Assembly (NCBI GenBank): GCA_047967505.1
Contig: CM106540.1
DNA from: Dipteris shenzhenensis
Lineage: Eukaryota; Polypodiophyta; Polypodiopsida; Gleicheniales
DNA length: 64,000 bases
Reading direction: 5' to 3' (one strand)
Shown here: one piece after another, positions 42,847-55,674 of the stretch
Layout: each line of letters begins with the position of its first letter
Numbering within the stretch: the first letter of the stretch is position 1
The notes under the pieces: generated by a model
Databases searched by the model: none
What the model was told of the DNA's origin: nothing
What the model saw: the letters and a program-made list of their open reading frames with translations, nothing else
Made by a program: the position numbers and the translations under genes

Positions 42847-44194
42847 TTGCCCTCTCCTACTCCCACTACTACTCCTCGCTCCGAAAGCACTCGCATAGCT
42901 TCCACTCGCTCTGACTCTGCCACTACTATGAGTCCTCCTTACCCAGTCGAAGACCTCTCCTATCAAATCACAGCTGCTGGAGAGATAATAGAAGATAGGA
43001 AGGGCAAAGCAGTGATGGCCACCATGAGGCGGTTGATGAGCCACCACTTCAAGAGTGGCATTGCTACTGATTAGTGGTATCAAGATGACTAAAAGAAGCA
43101 GGCGGTCATCGATGAATTAAAACAAAAATACCCTAACCCGCCAAATTGGGAGTTCAATGAGAATTACATGTGAAAGCGCATGGGTTTGGTCTTGAACCAT
43201 TGTAGATCAACCAGTCGAGGGTAGTGACTCTGCCACTACCATGAGTCTCCTTACCTAGTCGAGGACCTCTCCTATCAAATCACGGCTACCGGAGAGATAA
43301 TAGAAGATAGAAAGGGCAAAGCAGTGATGGCCACCATGAGGCAGTTGATGAGCCACCACTTCAAGAGCGTCATTGCTACTGATTGGCGGTATCAAGATGA
43401 CCAAAAGAAGTAGGCGGCCATCGATGAATTAAAACAAAAATACCCTAACCCACCAAATTGGGAGTTCAATAAGAATTACATGCGAGAGTGCATGGGTTTG
43501 GTCTTGAAGCATCGTAGATCAACCTTGCATACTTCCATCGCAAAGGGGATGGCTAAACCAAGCTGGGCAGACAAAGCTGATTGGAAGTTCTTCAAGAAGC
43601 AGAATAGGAACCATCCTGAAATGTTCGAGGGTCAGAGGAGGGCTACGAGGAGACAACTGGACGTCGTAGGTACTTCGCACTTTGGTGCAGGTGGACGATT
43701 GGCATTCGAGACAACCATGGTAAGTCTACTTCTTCTCATTTAATGTATTGTTCTATTTTTTTTACTACATATTACATGCACTTTATCTAACTCTCGTAAA
43801 TTGGATCCATAGCAAGCTGCGATGGGTCGCATCTTCCTACAGATGTCGAGATGTGACACGCGTTTCGCATAGGAACAAAGCCATGGTTTATTGAGCAGGA
43901 GGCAATGGGAGCGACGGTCAATTGGGCTGAGGTGGCTGCTCGCACAGTAAAAGTCTACTCCTTTTTATAATCTCACTTTTTAAATTGTTTTATTCTTTAA
44001 GTCCCAATCTAATTTTCAATTAATATGATTTCACTCTTAGGGTCAAAGCTCGAGCGTCCCATCACCGGAGGCGAGCGATCACGAGGGCCAGGGATCAGAC
44101 GCACCTAACGAGGGTCAAGGAGTAGGCACAGCTCACAGGGACCAAGGATCAGGTCAGCAAGACGAGGACGAGGAGGAGGACGACGATGATTTGA

Positions 44195-44206
<12 letters not shown>
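42847..44206 (+). pseudogene. CACTA-associated gene (plant Ptta/En/Spm transposase-like), decayed
   Basis: Frame pieces: YPVEDLSYQITAAGEIIEDR, KGKAVMATMRRLMSHHFKS, then YPNPPNWEFN and, in the second repeat copy, MRECMGLVLKHRRSTLHTSI. Next come KPSWADKADWKFFKKQNRNH and QRRATRRQLDVVGTSHFGAG, then a donor (catg|gtaagt, near 43,720). Two degenerate downstream exons follow. The last (44,041-44,206) is acidic (GQQDEDEEEDDDDLNE) and ends at a TAG within a TAG-repeat run. The 'W..F....N' spacing followed by a His/Gly-rich segment resembles plant Transposase_24-type proteins, which accompany CACTA elements. The 313-bp tandem duplication and several stops show it is dead. Confidence 0.5.
42913..43530. 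repeat. 313-bp tandem duplication inside the CACTA-associated gene
   Basis: Unit 1 runs 42,913-43,225 and unit 2 starts at 43,226 (both begin gactctgccactac). The copies share nearly all sequence, through gagttcaat(g/a)agaattacatg. The period is not a multiple of three, so the duplication shifts the frame. Confidence 0.9.
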
Positions 44207-44225
<19 letters not shown>

Positions 44226-44230
44226 ATAGT
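44203..44230. repeat. (TAG)n microsatellite
   Basis: About nine tag units, the last imperfect, directly at the stop codon of the preceding frame. Confidence 0.9.
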
Positions 44231-44394
44231 TTGCATATACTTTGCCCTTTTCGAAAGGATAATGTTGTATATCTTTGACATGTATATGCTTTTGTTGCTC
44301 GATCATTTCATTTGAGTGATTTTGTATCACCCTTTTCGCAAGGGAAATTTTGTAATAAAAAACTTTTTTTTGTAATTACCCAAAAAAAAAAACA

Positions 44395-44607
44395 TCAGTG
44401 GGGCAAAACAAGGCTTGCTATGGCCCTGTTTAGCCCCACTAATGCTTTTTTTTAAGTTTTGTTAATCGTCGCTATATAGCGACGTTTACTAGTGTCACTA
44501 TGTAGCGACGTTTATTGGCGTCGCTATATAGTGACGCTTATATAGCGACCTTTATTTTTCGATGCTTATAACGACCTTTGTGCCCGTTTTTTTTTTTTTT
44601 ATTAGTG
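44395..44607. mobile_element. CACTA element end with palindromic subterminal repeats
   Basis: Copies of gtcgctata(t/g)agcgac lie at about 44,468-44,570. The block ends in a poly-T run and TTATTAGTG at 44,607, the expected ...TAGTG end of a CACTA element. The same subterminal word flanks the element at 50.5-55.0 kb. The opposite end of this copy was not found. Confidence 0.7.
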
Positions 44608-47600
44608 TAAAAAATGTCGGTATTTTCATCAGAAAAGGAAAAATCATATGGATTGGATTATTCATGTAACATACTCGCTTCTACTAGGTCTACGGGGGTG
44701 ACTATGGGTCTAAAGCATCACAAGATAGTAGAAGATTTAGTATGGTAGAATTTTTTTTTGATTTTTTGGTTCATTTTATGTTGTGAATCCATGAGCAGGA
44801 GCATAAGTGCATTACAATTGATTATGTCTAGAGCTCTAAGGATCAAGTAATGTGCCAAGGAAAATAAGGTCTAGACATAGACAAAATAGGAGCCAGGGCT
44901 GATTCCCGCACTTGGAAGGGTTTAGAAATACATGCTACATACTTTGGGAACTCTACCTAAGCCTTAGACCTAGAAAAAAGGGTCCAAGCTTTAGAACAAG
45001 ATTCGAAAGGATTGTGGAAGATAAAAATATAAGTTTGTACTATATAAGTGCAACGCTTTTGTAAAAAAATGGGTTATTAGATGTGACATAGTTTTACCAT
45101 CATGTCTTATTCCCATACTCTGTAATCCAACTTGAGGCTCCCAAGTTTGTATTGTGATTAATCTTGTAGGATGACATGGATAACAACAGTACACCAATTG
45201 TGAAGCCTATCTTCCTATTATGCACTAACTATGGTTGGTTGTTTTGGATGGTGGCAAGTGAGCTAGTGTACTTTTCTGCAAGATTTTCATAGTTTGGCCT
45301 GCGGATGCTTTTGTTGGATCTAGATAGATTACTATAACACTTCATTGAAGCTTTGGTCAATGATCAGCAGTGCAGAACAGAGGAGAACTACCCTACTTAT
45401 AAGGTTTTGGTCTAAGCAAATTTTTGGGAGATGATGGACCTATGGTGGTAGTATGGGTTTTTGCAGCCTAAATACGTTGTTTAGTTAATGGGAAAAGTTT
45501 TTGGCTCTTGTAAAGCACTTTTCCAACCCTAAGTCATGGTTTACTTAACCAATGTATAGGCTTTTTGTAAGGATCAATTTACTATCCCTTTTACATTTTT
45601 GGTAAATTGGACAACACTTTGGATTGAGGGCAGTCACGTTTATACATTCACTACATTTTTGGATGTGGTTTTGCTTTCCAACTTCTAGTTGTTGTCTTGA
45701 GAAAATTTCTTCAATGGACAAAGGGAGGTTGAGTCTTCTTGAGTTTTTCTACTGACACATACTGAGTGTGCTTGCATTTGACTAGTTATCAATGCTTGTA
45801 TATAAGATGTGGATCCTGCTTTTGGTAGTGAATTATTGTTGACTACTTATGGATTGAATAGTAAGTGAGCAATAATTTGATTTGAATGGTTTAAACATGG
45901 AGTCATTGGCATTGGTAGGTTAGTAGTGATAGGAAAAAACACACACTAGCCATACCATTATGAGATAGCAAAAATCTCATCACTAATGGTTAGGCTTGAA
46001 TATATGTAGCAAGTCTGCTCTTGGCACTAGGATTTAAGGGGCCTTGGCTATGCTGAGCCTCTTCTAGTCCCTTCTCTTGGATGGTGGGCCATCTTGACAA
46101 TGATGAGCAAGAAGGTCCATGAAGCAATTATTACTTTGGATCTGCAGGAACTTAGGGACCACCTAGAATCCATTAAGTTGTTGGTATTACAACTATCATT
46201 TAATGATTGGTGCCAAATTTTGGTTCTTGGTAGGGGCAGCTTTGAAAAGACTATTTCCTTATTAAGCAACTAGCAACCTCTAGAATAGCTCATGGATAAA
46301 GAAAATAGGGCTTTAATGGAATTTGTTGAAAAGTCATCAGAGACCATGAGGAACCTTTTTGTATATTCAACCTCCCTCCTTTGACAGGACTACTTTATCC
46401 ATAAGATCTTGGATTGAAGTGTTTTCCATCTCAGAAGCAACATCTTCGAATCTATTGCAACATAATTTTCATGATATGGAAGGACTGTCCAATGAGGACT
46501 AAGAGCTATATTCTTAGATCAGCTCACGACAGCCATGGTCACTCCCAAGAAAAGCTCCACTCAAACTTATACCAACCCCTTTCCCAAATTTCCCCTCAGA
46601 GGTAATAGAGTGGAGCTAATGGCATTTGATAATAAAACTTGGGAACTCCATGACATAAATCTTCTAGCTCCCTTTTCCTAGGATATGTGGATATTCTTGG
46701 TGGATTCTGAGAAATCTACGAAAGCAAAAGCATAGAGGGTTGCATAGACTCTTCAAATAAGCATTGTGCATGATTATCCTTTAGTGATTTCCCCCCCAAT
46801 GTTGGCCTTTGCCACCAGGAGGTGCCCATCGCCAATAGGGGTCTTTGGTAGGTGTAAGAATAGGATTTTTGAAACTGAGAAGAGAATCCCAAAATATCTA
46901 AGTGACATATTCAATGTTGGCTTGCCTTACCTAAAATGCAAGTGCATGGAAGAAAATGAACTACAAGGTCCAACCCCTTTGGTACAACCATGCCATATGG
47001 TACATTGCAAACAATCTGCCAATCTTTTTTCCAAATCACCCATTGAAGGCAACCATTAATTCTATTCAAGAAGTCTAATGACATGGTGCAGTTCTGTAAA
47101 GCTTCACTCACCTTTCATTACATGAGGGAATTGGTGCTTATTGCTATCAAAAACCTTGAAAACAACCCACAAGCCCCTTGCTCCTATAGCCTTCTCTCGA
47201 TCATGCTAAGGTCACCTAAATTGCATCCATTTAAATCTTATAGGCCTACAAAAAGAGAAGATTTGCTAGAGGGACTAGTATGACATGCAAGCATATGCAT
47301 GACACCTTGTAACCCCCAAGAGCCCAAGGTGGCAATAGACTCATCGGCTGGTAGCCTTGTTTAGAGAGCTCTGTCCACTTAAGTAGCCCAAAATTAGAGG
47401 TATGAACAAAAAAAATGTTGAAATGAGGAAAGTATGTTTTTTATACAAAGGCCAGGGGTAGAATCTCCCAGCTCGGCACTTTTTATGTGATGACAAGGAT
47501 TGATATTTGGCAAGTATGTGATGTGCTTTCAAAGATGCATAACCTTATTACCACATGGTTGATTTACATTGAATTGCAATAGAAACCCTCGAGTCCTTTT

Positions 47601-47760
47601 ATACATATGGAGGTTAGCAGGCATTAACTACATGAGATTAGGGTGGGGGGAGGGGACAAGGTATCAATTTGTGGAATCAAAATAGTTTTATGTCTAAGTA
47701 CATTTGTTGAACGCTTGAAATGTATGCATATATCGTTGGAAATTCCTATGAATTTGTTGT
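44608..47760. other. No confident gene
   Basis: Short frames only (for example 46,414-46,605 and 46,766-47,059 plus). Some may be decayed upstream parts of the LINE fragment that follows, but no reverse transcriptase motif could be identified. Confidence 0.5.
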
Positions 47761-47839
47761 GGAGAAAAGAAGAGGGGTGAAAAGAAAGAGGGCAAGGACA
47801 TGATTAACGCAAGTGGCAAGGAACTGTTCCCATGTAGAC

Positions 47840-48190
47840 AATTCCCTATAAGATCATGTATTTGTGATTGGAATCCAAAAATCTTGCCCCTCTGCCCTCT
47901 ATGTAACTCTAAGAACAAAAAAGTCTTGCATCTTTTCAAGGAATGCATGCAAATTAGGTGGCTCTAGCACAAAGTGTGTAAAAGGTAGTAGACTCATGCT
48001 GCATTTTCATATAGCTAGCATGGAGGATGGCTATTTTGGATGATAGAGGAAAGCTAAATGATATTGTGTATAGTTTGTGGCAGATAATTTGAGTCATGAT
48101 TATCATGCATATTTGGGAAGTCAGAAATGCAATTGTGTTTAATCAAGACACAGCATTTGAACTGAAACAACATTTGAACTGAAACTTAAG
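47840..48190 (+). pseudogene. LINE (non-LTR retrotransposon) 3' coding fragment
   Basis: The frame reads ILPLCPLCNSKNKKVLHLFK, then ECMQIRWL-stop-HKVCKR. The CPLC...HLFxEC pattern is the zinc-binding region (zf-RVT) found after plant LINE reverse transcriptases. It continues in pieces to IMHIWEVRNAIVFNQD, the 'W..RN..VF' tail of the same proteins. The reverse transcriptase itself was not seen. Stops and shifts show decay. Confidence 0.65.
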
Positions 48191-48479
48191 TCTCCTTTTT
48201 ATATGAGATTGCAATTTTCATTTTTTGTTGTATTTTATCTTTTGTGGTTTAAAGACAATTTTGTTTTGCTTGCAAAGAAACTAAGGGGGAGGGGAGTAGT
48301 TTCAATTAAAGAATAATGGAGGGTAGGGGCATTAAAGAGGGAGCTATGTCAAATTGGTGAGGGGGGTAGGGACCACTTGTGAAAAGGGCATTAACAAGGA
48401 AGGGATGTGTGAAAGGGGGAGGGGTAGGAGGGACCATTTATAATATTATGTTTATCATTAGAGATGTTAAACTACTCTG

Positions 48480-48532
48480 TAGCTCAGCGGTAGAGCTCAC
48501 ATGTCGAAAATATAAGATTATGGGTCCAAAGC
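48480..48532 (+). ncRNA. tRNA-like A-box/B-box pair (possible SINE head or tRNA relic)
   Basis: TAGCTCAGCGGTAGAGC is a good tRNA D-arm and RNA polymerase III A-box. TGGGTCCAAAGC about 30 bp later is a weak B-box (GGTTCRANNCC expected). No convincing acceptor stem forms, so it is not called a tRNA gene. Confidence 0.3.
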
Positions 48533-48539
48533 TTTTCTT

Positions 48540-50473
48540 GAACCTTTAGGGAAGAGCTATCCTCACTTAAATTTCAAATATAATATGCACCCCTCTTAGA
48601 CATAGGCTTAAAAGATTAACCTTTGTAGAAATAAATCAACCCATGGAAAAACATACGTTAGTTTTTCATTTTTGGGTGAAAGTTGCGGGTTTAGGTTAAT
48701 AAGTCAAAATAATTACATGTAGTATAACTCTACCCTAGTGAGAATTGTTGACTTCAATATAGACTATCCACTAGACCACAGTTACATTACTCATTTTTAA
48801 CAACCATATTGTGCTTGAACCACCAGAGTGTCTGTGTCATGAAAATGAGAGATTAACCATGCCACAAATATATGAGCCACTAAAATCATGAAAACATGAA
48901 GAAAGGAAACAAATAAGAGAGAAAGAGAGAGAGAAAGAGAGAGTGATGCCTCATGGGGGTGCATTATGCCCCCTCTAGATGGTGGCTCTTACTTCCATCT
49001 AGAGTATTTATAATTGCTTATTCCAAGGCAAAGAGCCACTAACAGTACATCCAAAAGCATCCCTTTTTGCCAAAGTAAGAAATTACTTTTACAAAGCCAT
49101 TTGGGTCTCAATTTATCCAAAATGATCTACTTCCTTTACTTTATATAAATCCTCATTGGGCTTGCTTTATCCATAAATGGTTCACGCCTTCTATCACACA
49201 TTTTGCCCAAGGTTTTACAATATCATTGAAATACAAAAGTGGCCCATGACCATATGCCATACACCATGTGACACCTCAATCAGTACCCTCAAACTTATTC
49301 CAATTCTTGTAATTAGTCTAGCACTTATACTCAAGCCACCAATTAGATTAGTTGTTACAATCAATTCAACAAAGCACCGAATCTATACAATAATCAAGCA
49401 TATCACCAATAACACTAGCGACATCAATATAACATGGAATCACCCACAATACTAATGATCTAGCATGGCAAATCACAGGTTAATTAGGCATCCCCAACTA
49501 AACCACACAAAGTATCCATTAGGACCCTCACCATGTCTAGTGTGCTCCTATGGAATACTTTTCCATAGTCACACTTGAATAAAGATAAAATAATGTCCAT
49601 AGCAAGAAATATCAAAAAATACAATATTGTAACACCCCTCTTGCTTGGATTGCAATTAACCTTAATTGTGAGTTTGATTATAAGAATAGAAGAGGCCTTG
49701 GAAAAGTTTAAAAGAGAGCATCATCTCTTGGATGGTTCTTAAACTTGCGTAGATATTTGACATAAATATTTTCGTTTCAGATTGTGATCAATTATGCATT
49801 CAAGTTCAAGTATCTTCATCAACATGGTTAAAAACTATATTTTAAAATATCTCAAGCTCTCATTAATCAAGAGCTAGTAAATTTTTTCTCTTGTACCAAG
49901 AGAAATTACTATACTAGAGAAATAATAACAAACAAAATGCTTCCTTATGCTACAAATAGCAATAAGTGACATATACTATTCTATGGCCAGTAGAAGAGTA
50001 TATGTACCTCATTTTCTAATCACACGTCAATTTTTATTTATTGAACTTGGTAGCTAGTAATGATCTTGCATGTATTTTCTTGTACAACTATAAAATACAT
50101 ATAAGACATTATCGAGCATCACAACATTACATAGTAATTATCAAAGCTAAAAGATATAGTTCTGCCCTCTTTCTTAACAAGAATGTTATCATGTCATCTA
50201 AACCAAACATATGGTTTTTCTTCTCTTTATTTTTCTCCATAGGTTGCCTTGGGATACACCATAGGTTGTCATAGGTCTTCATAGGTTGCCTTGGGATACA
50301 CCATAGTCGAACCTGAATCTGCTCACGAGCTTTCATGCCAATGCTTAGACGTCTTCCTCCTTCCTTTTGTCTTTCTCCATCTCGTCTAGGTCTTGAACCT
50401 TAGCCCTAACTCCTATGCCTCCTTGAGGTATTTTCACTGCTCTACTACTTTGATACTGTTGTCATGAAAATGA
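48540..50473. other. No gene recognised
   Basis: AT-rich, with a gaaagagagaga tract near 48,920-48,945 and a short tandem repeat (ggttgccttgggatacaccat, at about 50,241 and 50,283). No supported gene. Confidence 0.6.
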
Positions 50474-50547
50474 CACTACTACACACAGGCCCTATTTTGA
50501 TGCTTAAGCACTGACGTTTAGCATGTGCGGGGTGCTAATCGTTAAGT

Positions 50548-50660
50548 GTCGCTATATAGCAACTTTAGGCAAGTGTCACTATATAGCGACGTTTAAAGTG
50601 CATCGCTATATAGAGACACTTATTAGACTTGTGAATGGTCGTTATATAGTGACACTGAGA
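50548..50660. repeat. CACTA subterminal palindrome array, left
   Basis: Variants gtcgctatatagca, gtcactatatagcgac, atcgctatatagagac and gtcgttatatagtgac lie about 30 bp apart. In CACTA elements such subterminal motifs are the binding sites of the element-encoded DNA-binding protein. Confidence 0.7.
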
Positions 50661-50938
50661 TAGTTTCCTATAGTGATGTTTTACAGAGAGTGTTTTTTCC
50701 CATACCGACCTTAAAAGATAGTTTTTCCCAATGACAATTTCTTTTTCCTTTTCATACATGTTTGATCCTTTGAGAGAATAAAAGTACAAGAGCATGTACT
50801 GATATCAAGCCTTTGAATCTCATATATTCATGTCCAAGTTTGAGATGAAAAAAATCAATGAAGAGCATTTACATCAATGGCTTCACAAGTCTAACACGCC
50901 AAACAAGTCTATCTCTAACTCTATACCGAGTTGATCTC

Positions 50939-53900
50939 CTATATCATCATCGTACATCCACCTAAGACTTGATCATCTTCTTCAATAAAGTGTGGTGATT
51001 CTTGATGATTGTCATCTTCTTCCTCAATATCGTGATCTCCATCTTCCTCTCGTATGATGTCATTATGCACATCTTCCTCTTGGCTCATATTGTGATCTTC
51101 ATCTTCTTTGCTAGATCCATCTGGATTAATTGGATCCGGCATTGGTAGTGGCATCTCCATATCCACATCTCTATCTTCAAAATTTTGCTTACTTTGTGGT
51201 GCAACTTGGATCACATACCACCATCTTAGATCAGAACGATCCGGATGAAAAACCACCTATATTGAAGATGGGTGCCAAATGCCATCAATTAAATATATGA
51301 ATCTATGCTTAAGTACATGTATCAATGGATCTTTAAAAACAAAATCTTTGATTAATTAAATCATTAGTATGCACCTGCTCATAATGCTCAGGAAGAACAA
51401 AAGTATCACTTTCATCGGTCCAAAGTTTGGTGGAGTCTATTGTAAAGAAACCGCTACTGTCTTTTCTCACTGTCGCATGGAGACCGTTGTAAATAGTTCT
51501 AAACCATTTTACATCAAGAATGAAAATACTAAATCGTCTGAAATCAAATTCATAGATTTCGCATATGGTTCCACAATAATCCAACTATGAGGAGAGAAGA
51601 TTGGTATTCGAAGCACTTGCTCGGCTATCTTGTGTGAAGTTACCGACTATGAATGGTACCTGCAATGGCCACCTCATCAACTATGTGCACAAGCAAGTGC
51701 ACTTGAGTTGTCATAATGCTCGAGGGAAAGTGCTTCTCAAGCAAGCATACGACTTTGATGGATTCCACCCTAGCCTTCTCGATGCTCGATATGGAGATCT
51801 CTTTTTGAGATATCCACCTATTTCACATGCCCATGTAAGATATATTCATAATCAGTCTACAGATTATTCAGCTTAAATTGAAGAAAATGCAATCAATGTA
51901 ACCATTGATCTTGAATATAGCATTTCTAACATCTTCTTGTAAGCACCCTTTTATTGTAATTGGGAGGATGAACTATCAAAGCAACAAAGAAGTCATGTCA
52001 ATAATATAACATAATCATAATTACACTAACACGTCACGATTATCGGTACACTAATCCTACAGCTTAGAATACTTGTAAGACTTTGTGCCAATCATGGGAC
52101 TTGAGCCCACTAAGCTTATTGTCCTTTGAAAATGCTCCTTTCAAGCAATGCATGTACCTTGTGGGTATTTGAAAAGAGGCAATGTCTACCTTGACCGCCT
52201 CCTCTCTCATGGAGAGGATCCATGTTGCTTTCGGGAGGACAACTTTTCCCGAAGCATGCACTTGGGGCCACAAACTAGACATCCTATTCATAGCACGCAA
52301 GTCTTCTCGCACTCCTCTCGAGTCTTTGGAACCAACCAAGTGTGCCCAAATAGTAGCCTCCACATTCTTGAAGATATGCATGGGATCTAAGAGATGATTG
52401 ATTTGTAACTAACCCTAATAAGGAAGCTCGTGGAAGATCGATAGCCTCTTCATACCACAAGGAGGTTCCTCTCCATTCACCCTCCAAGCCTGAATCCAGT
52501 CACTTGCCTTCAAATATGGTGGTGGTGGATCAAGCTGACCTCTACGTGCGAGATGGGGTCCAGCGGAAGGTATCGAGCATGACCTTCATAAACATTTTTC
52601 CTCATATGTTTGGAGTATCATGCAAGTGATTTCAAACCCAGTCCAAAAATAGGACATGTAACAAGTCCTACTCGCATGCATGAATGTGTTAGTATAAGAC
52701 ATGCATGTGAAAGAGAGTTATAAAAGCATAATCCTATATTATATATGTAAAGACACAACCACATACCTGCGCACTCTCCATATCCTAGGTAGTCATGCAT
52801 GGTCCACATCAAGATACCCCTGACCAAAATATCATTGGTATGTCTAGGAGCTCTGGAAATATCAAAGACCCGCACTCCTCTCCATAAGATCTGTAACTCC
52901 TCTATCAAAGGTGCCATGTACACGTCCATATTTTTGGCCTTATACTTCCCTGGCACAAGTAGTGCAAGCATGAGGTGTCCCTTCTTTATTGTTAGCCATG
53001 GTGGGATATTGTAATTCACCAAGAGTATGGGCCATGTCGACCAAGATGTCAAGCGTAAGCCGAAAGGATTCACGCCATCCATGGTGAGCCCAAGATGTAA
53101 GTTGCGTGGCTCTCTCACAAAAGTCCGGCCACTTATTGTCTATGTGCTTCCAAGCTGTACAATCTATGGGAATCCTCAATGTGTCATCAGTGGACCGATG
53201 AGATGCATGCCAAATCATCAACTCCACTATGAATTTGCATCGAAACATGTGTTGTATTCTTGCAATGATGGGAAAGTGTATGAAGACCTTTATCGGTATC
53301 TGTTCACCCTGCAAGTCAACTCTATATCATTGTTCCCCACACTTCAGACAACTAGCCAAATCTCCATGCTCACGACAAAAGAGAATACAGTCATTACAGC
53401 AAGCATGGATGGTATCATAATCCATACCCACCGTTGTTAGCATCTTCTTCGCTTCATCTCTTAATGCGGGCATGGTATTTGGTGCAGGCACATCTTCTAG
53501 AGCAACCTATCACAATTCAAACATACATGGGCTTTGAATAATGATGATTCTCACCTCTCTTTTCCCCCTTTCTTTCTCTTTTTCCCTCTTTCAAAGCAAC
53601 AAAGAACTCATGTCAATAATATAACATAATCATAATTATACTAATGCATCATGATTATCGGTACACTAATCCTATAGCTTAGAATACCTGTAAGACATTG
53701 AGCAAGCTTAGAATCCTACAACTTGACATTGAGCAAGCATTTACAGACTCCTGCATTCTTTGAATTAGAGTGACAGAAGTCTATATTTGCTTGCTCAATG
53801 GTAGGCTATTGAAGCTTCACGTGGGGAAAAAGAGAGAAGGAAAGAGAGGAGAAAGAGAGGAAAAGAGAGGAGAAACAAGAGAGAAAAAGAAAGGAGAAAA

Positions 53901-54480
53901 AATAGAAAAGAGAGGAGAAAAAAGATAGAAAAAGAGAGGAGATAAGAGAGAAAAAGAGAGAAAGTGAAAAGAGAAAAAGTGGGGATAAAAGAGAGGAAAA
54001 TAGAGGAAAATAGAGGAAAACAGAGGAGAAAAAAGAGAGAAAAAGAGAGGAGATAAGAGAGAAAAAGAGAGGAGAAAAGAGACGAAAAGAGAGGATAAAA
54101 GAGAGAAGAATAAAAGAGAGTCACAATTCAAACATACATAGGCTTCGAATAATGATGATTCTTAAACATACATGATGATTCTCAAAACAAACAATATCCA
54201 AATAATGAGTCAAATTAATGCGGGAGCTAACCTCATTAAGGCCGAGACACTTGTATCCGACCACCTATACTTTGCTTGTAGATTCAAGATTGAGAGACAA
54301 GCCCGTAGTTTAGACATCCTAGCACCCTTGTACAATTGTGTTGATTGCAACTCTCGCATATTGACCTCAGACTCTGACATCATGTGTACATGTGATGTAG
54401 TGCCCCTAAAAATAGAATCCATCATGTCCACCATACCCTCGTCTCATCATCTGGCACATCCAGGAGACTATAGTCTTGCT
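50939..54480 (-). pseudogene. CACTA TNP2-like transposase, decayed
   Basis: Minus strand, in order. N-terminal helix region: SILNLQAKYRWSDTSVSALM (near 54,300). Then the motif IHACCNDCILFCREH (near 53,420) and VFIHFPIIARIQHMF, followed by MIWHASHRSTDDTLRIPIDC, AWKHIDNKWPDF, NLHLGLTMDGVNPFGLRL, LLVNYNIPPWLTIKKG, VYMAPLIEELQILWRGVRVF and MHDYLGYGECAG (52,800-53,300). These are hallmark blocks of plant CACTA transposases, which cut and rejoin the element. Next come MHIFKNVEATIWAHLV...KSHDWHKVLQ (52,381-52,064) and a DUF4216-like part, MDYCGTICEIYEFDFRRFSI (51,584-51,333). The acidic C-end (EEEDDNHQESPHFIEEDDQV) stops at 50,939. Introns and frame breaks interrupt it throughout. I judge it inactive, but splicing cannot be fully resolved by eye. 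Confidence 0.88.
53820..54120. repeat. GA-rich tract within the CACTA element
   Basis: Runs of gagaggagaaaaagagag with no fixed period. It probably lies in an intron or linker of the transposase gene. Confidence 0.85.
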
Positions 54481-54929
54481 CAACATGTGAAGGTATATGC
54501 GCACCCTCGCCACCCTCCTCATCCTGTCTCAAGATTTCGTGTAAATATAAGATCTTGTCTCAAGGTTTTGTGTCATAATGGTATCCAATATTAATCAATC
54601 ATGAACTCAAATAGCATTGACTTACCGATTATCCATCACCACCTGCAACACCAACAGTGGGTACTGGGGTGCGGGCTCCTCCCCATACATCTGCAAGTGG
54701 CGCATGACAATACGATGTTGATGTCATACTTCTCACTTGCAATGAGTGCAATGACACCTCTCCGTAAGCCACTCTGCGCTCCCAGGCATTGGCGCATCAT
54801 TTGACAAGCTTCCACTCATCCCTTCCATCTACACACTTCCAAAATCACAACATGAGCTGCAAGGAAATCTATTAAGATCCAAAAAATAGCCACCCATGAG
54901 CTCCTTTTCTCTATTTTAACATTAAGTGC

Positions 54930-55016
54930 CCTAAACCGTCGCTATATAGTGATGCTTTGCCCTATTCCGTCACTATATAGAGACACTTTTTGGATATATA
55001 TGTTGCTATATAGCGA
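54930..55016. repeat. CACTA subterminal palindrome array, right
   Basis: Variants gtcgctatatagtgat, gtcactatatagagac and ttgctatatagcgat match the left array and the isolated end at 44.5 kb. Confidence 0.7.
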
Positions 55017-55026
55017 TTGACCAGTG

Positions 55027-55674
55027 ACACTGGTGGCTTAAACCCAAAACCCCACGCGACGCCGTCTTTCACATCTCTATTGCGAGAAAAGCAAAAATAT
55101 CTTCTCCCACCTTATATTCGATTACCTCGCTTTCCTCCTCTCTATTCCCTACTCCTCATCCCTACCCAACCCCTCTCCCAACACTTATGCACCCTCTCCA
55201 CCCTTCTCCCTCTCTGCTTGTGTGAAAGGAAGTTTTTCAAGAAGGTGGGTCTCTTTAAACAATGTAGGTTCATTTTTTGTGTGATTTCATTTTGTGAGTA
55301 TTGAAGCATGTTTCTCCTTGTATTGCTAAGGCTATGTGCTAATTTTCATGCTTGATTTTCACAAGTTAAGGACAAAAAATGAGATTTGGTGAAAGAAAGA
55401 AGACTCACCTCTTCTCTTTTTGGAATTTCTCTTCCTTCTCTTTCTCCTTGTTTGTAGGCTTATGCTTTCTCCTTGTTTGTAGACTTCTCCAAACTCATCC
55501 AATCCCTTTGAAAAGTTGCTTTTCCAAACTCCTCCTTCCTCTAACTAGTTATTTAAAAAAATGGTATGTTTTCTCTTTTTTGTAGGGCCAGTCCACAAAA
55601 CACGGTTCGGGACTTTTCCAGGTAAGAAAGTGCTTCCTCTTTTTCCCTTTTGTTATTTCTGATATTTGCATTGG
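55027..55674. other. Pyrimidine-rich flank, no gene recognised
   Basis: CT-rich sequence with one short frame (55,379-55,585) of no recognisable type, directly before the LTR at 55,675. Confidence 0.5.

Larger units (their letters stand above)
50474..55026 (-). mobile_element. CACTA (En/Spm) DNA transposon
   Basis: The left end reads CACTACTACACACAGG at 50,474. The right end is near 55,026 (...ttgaccAGTG). Both ends hold arrays of a tcgctatatagcga-type palindrome (50,548-50,650 and 54,930-55,016). A TNP2-like transposase lies between them on the minus strand. Length about 4.5 kb. The exact right terminus and 3-bp target duplication could not be fixed; tga flanks the left. Confidence 0.82.

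Noticed and set aside
46766-47059. Candidate gene or LINE ORF
   Set aside because: No reverse transcriptase or endonuclease motif visible; the frame is short and its neighbours are closed.
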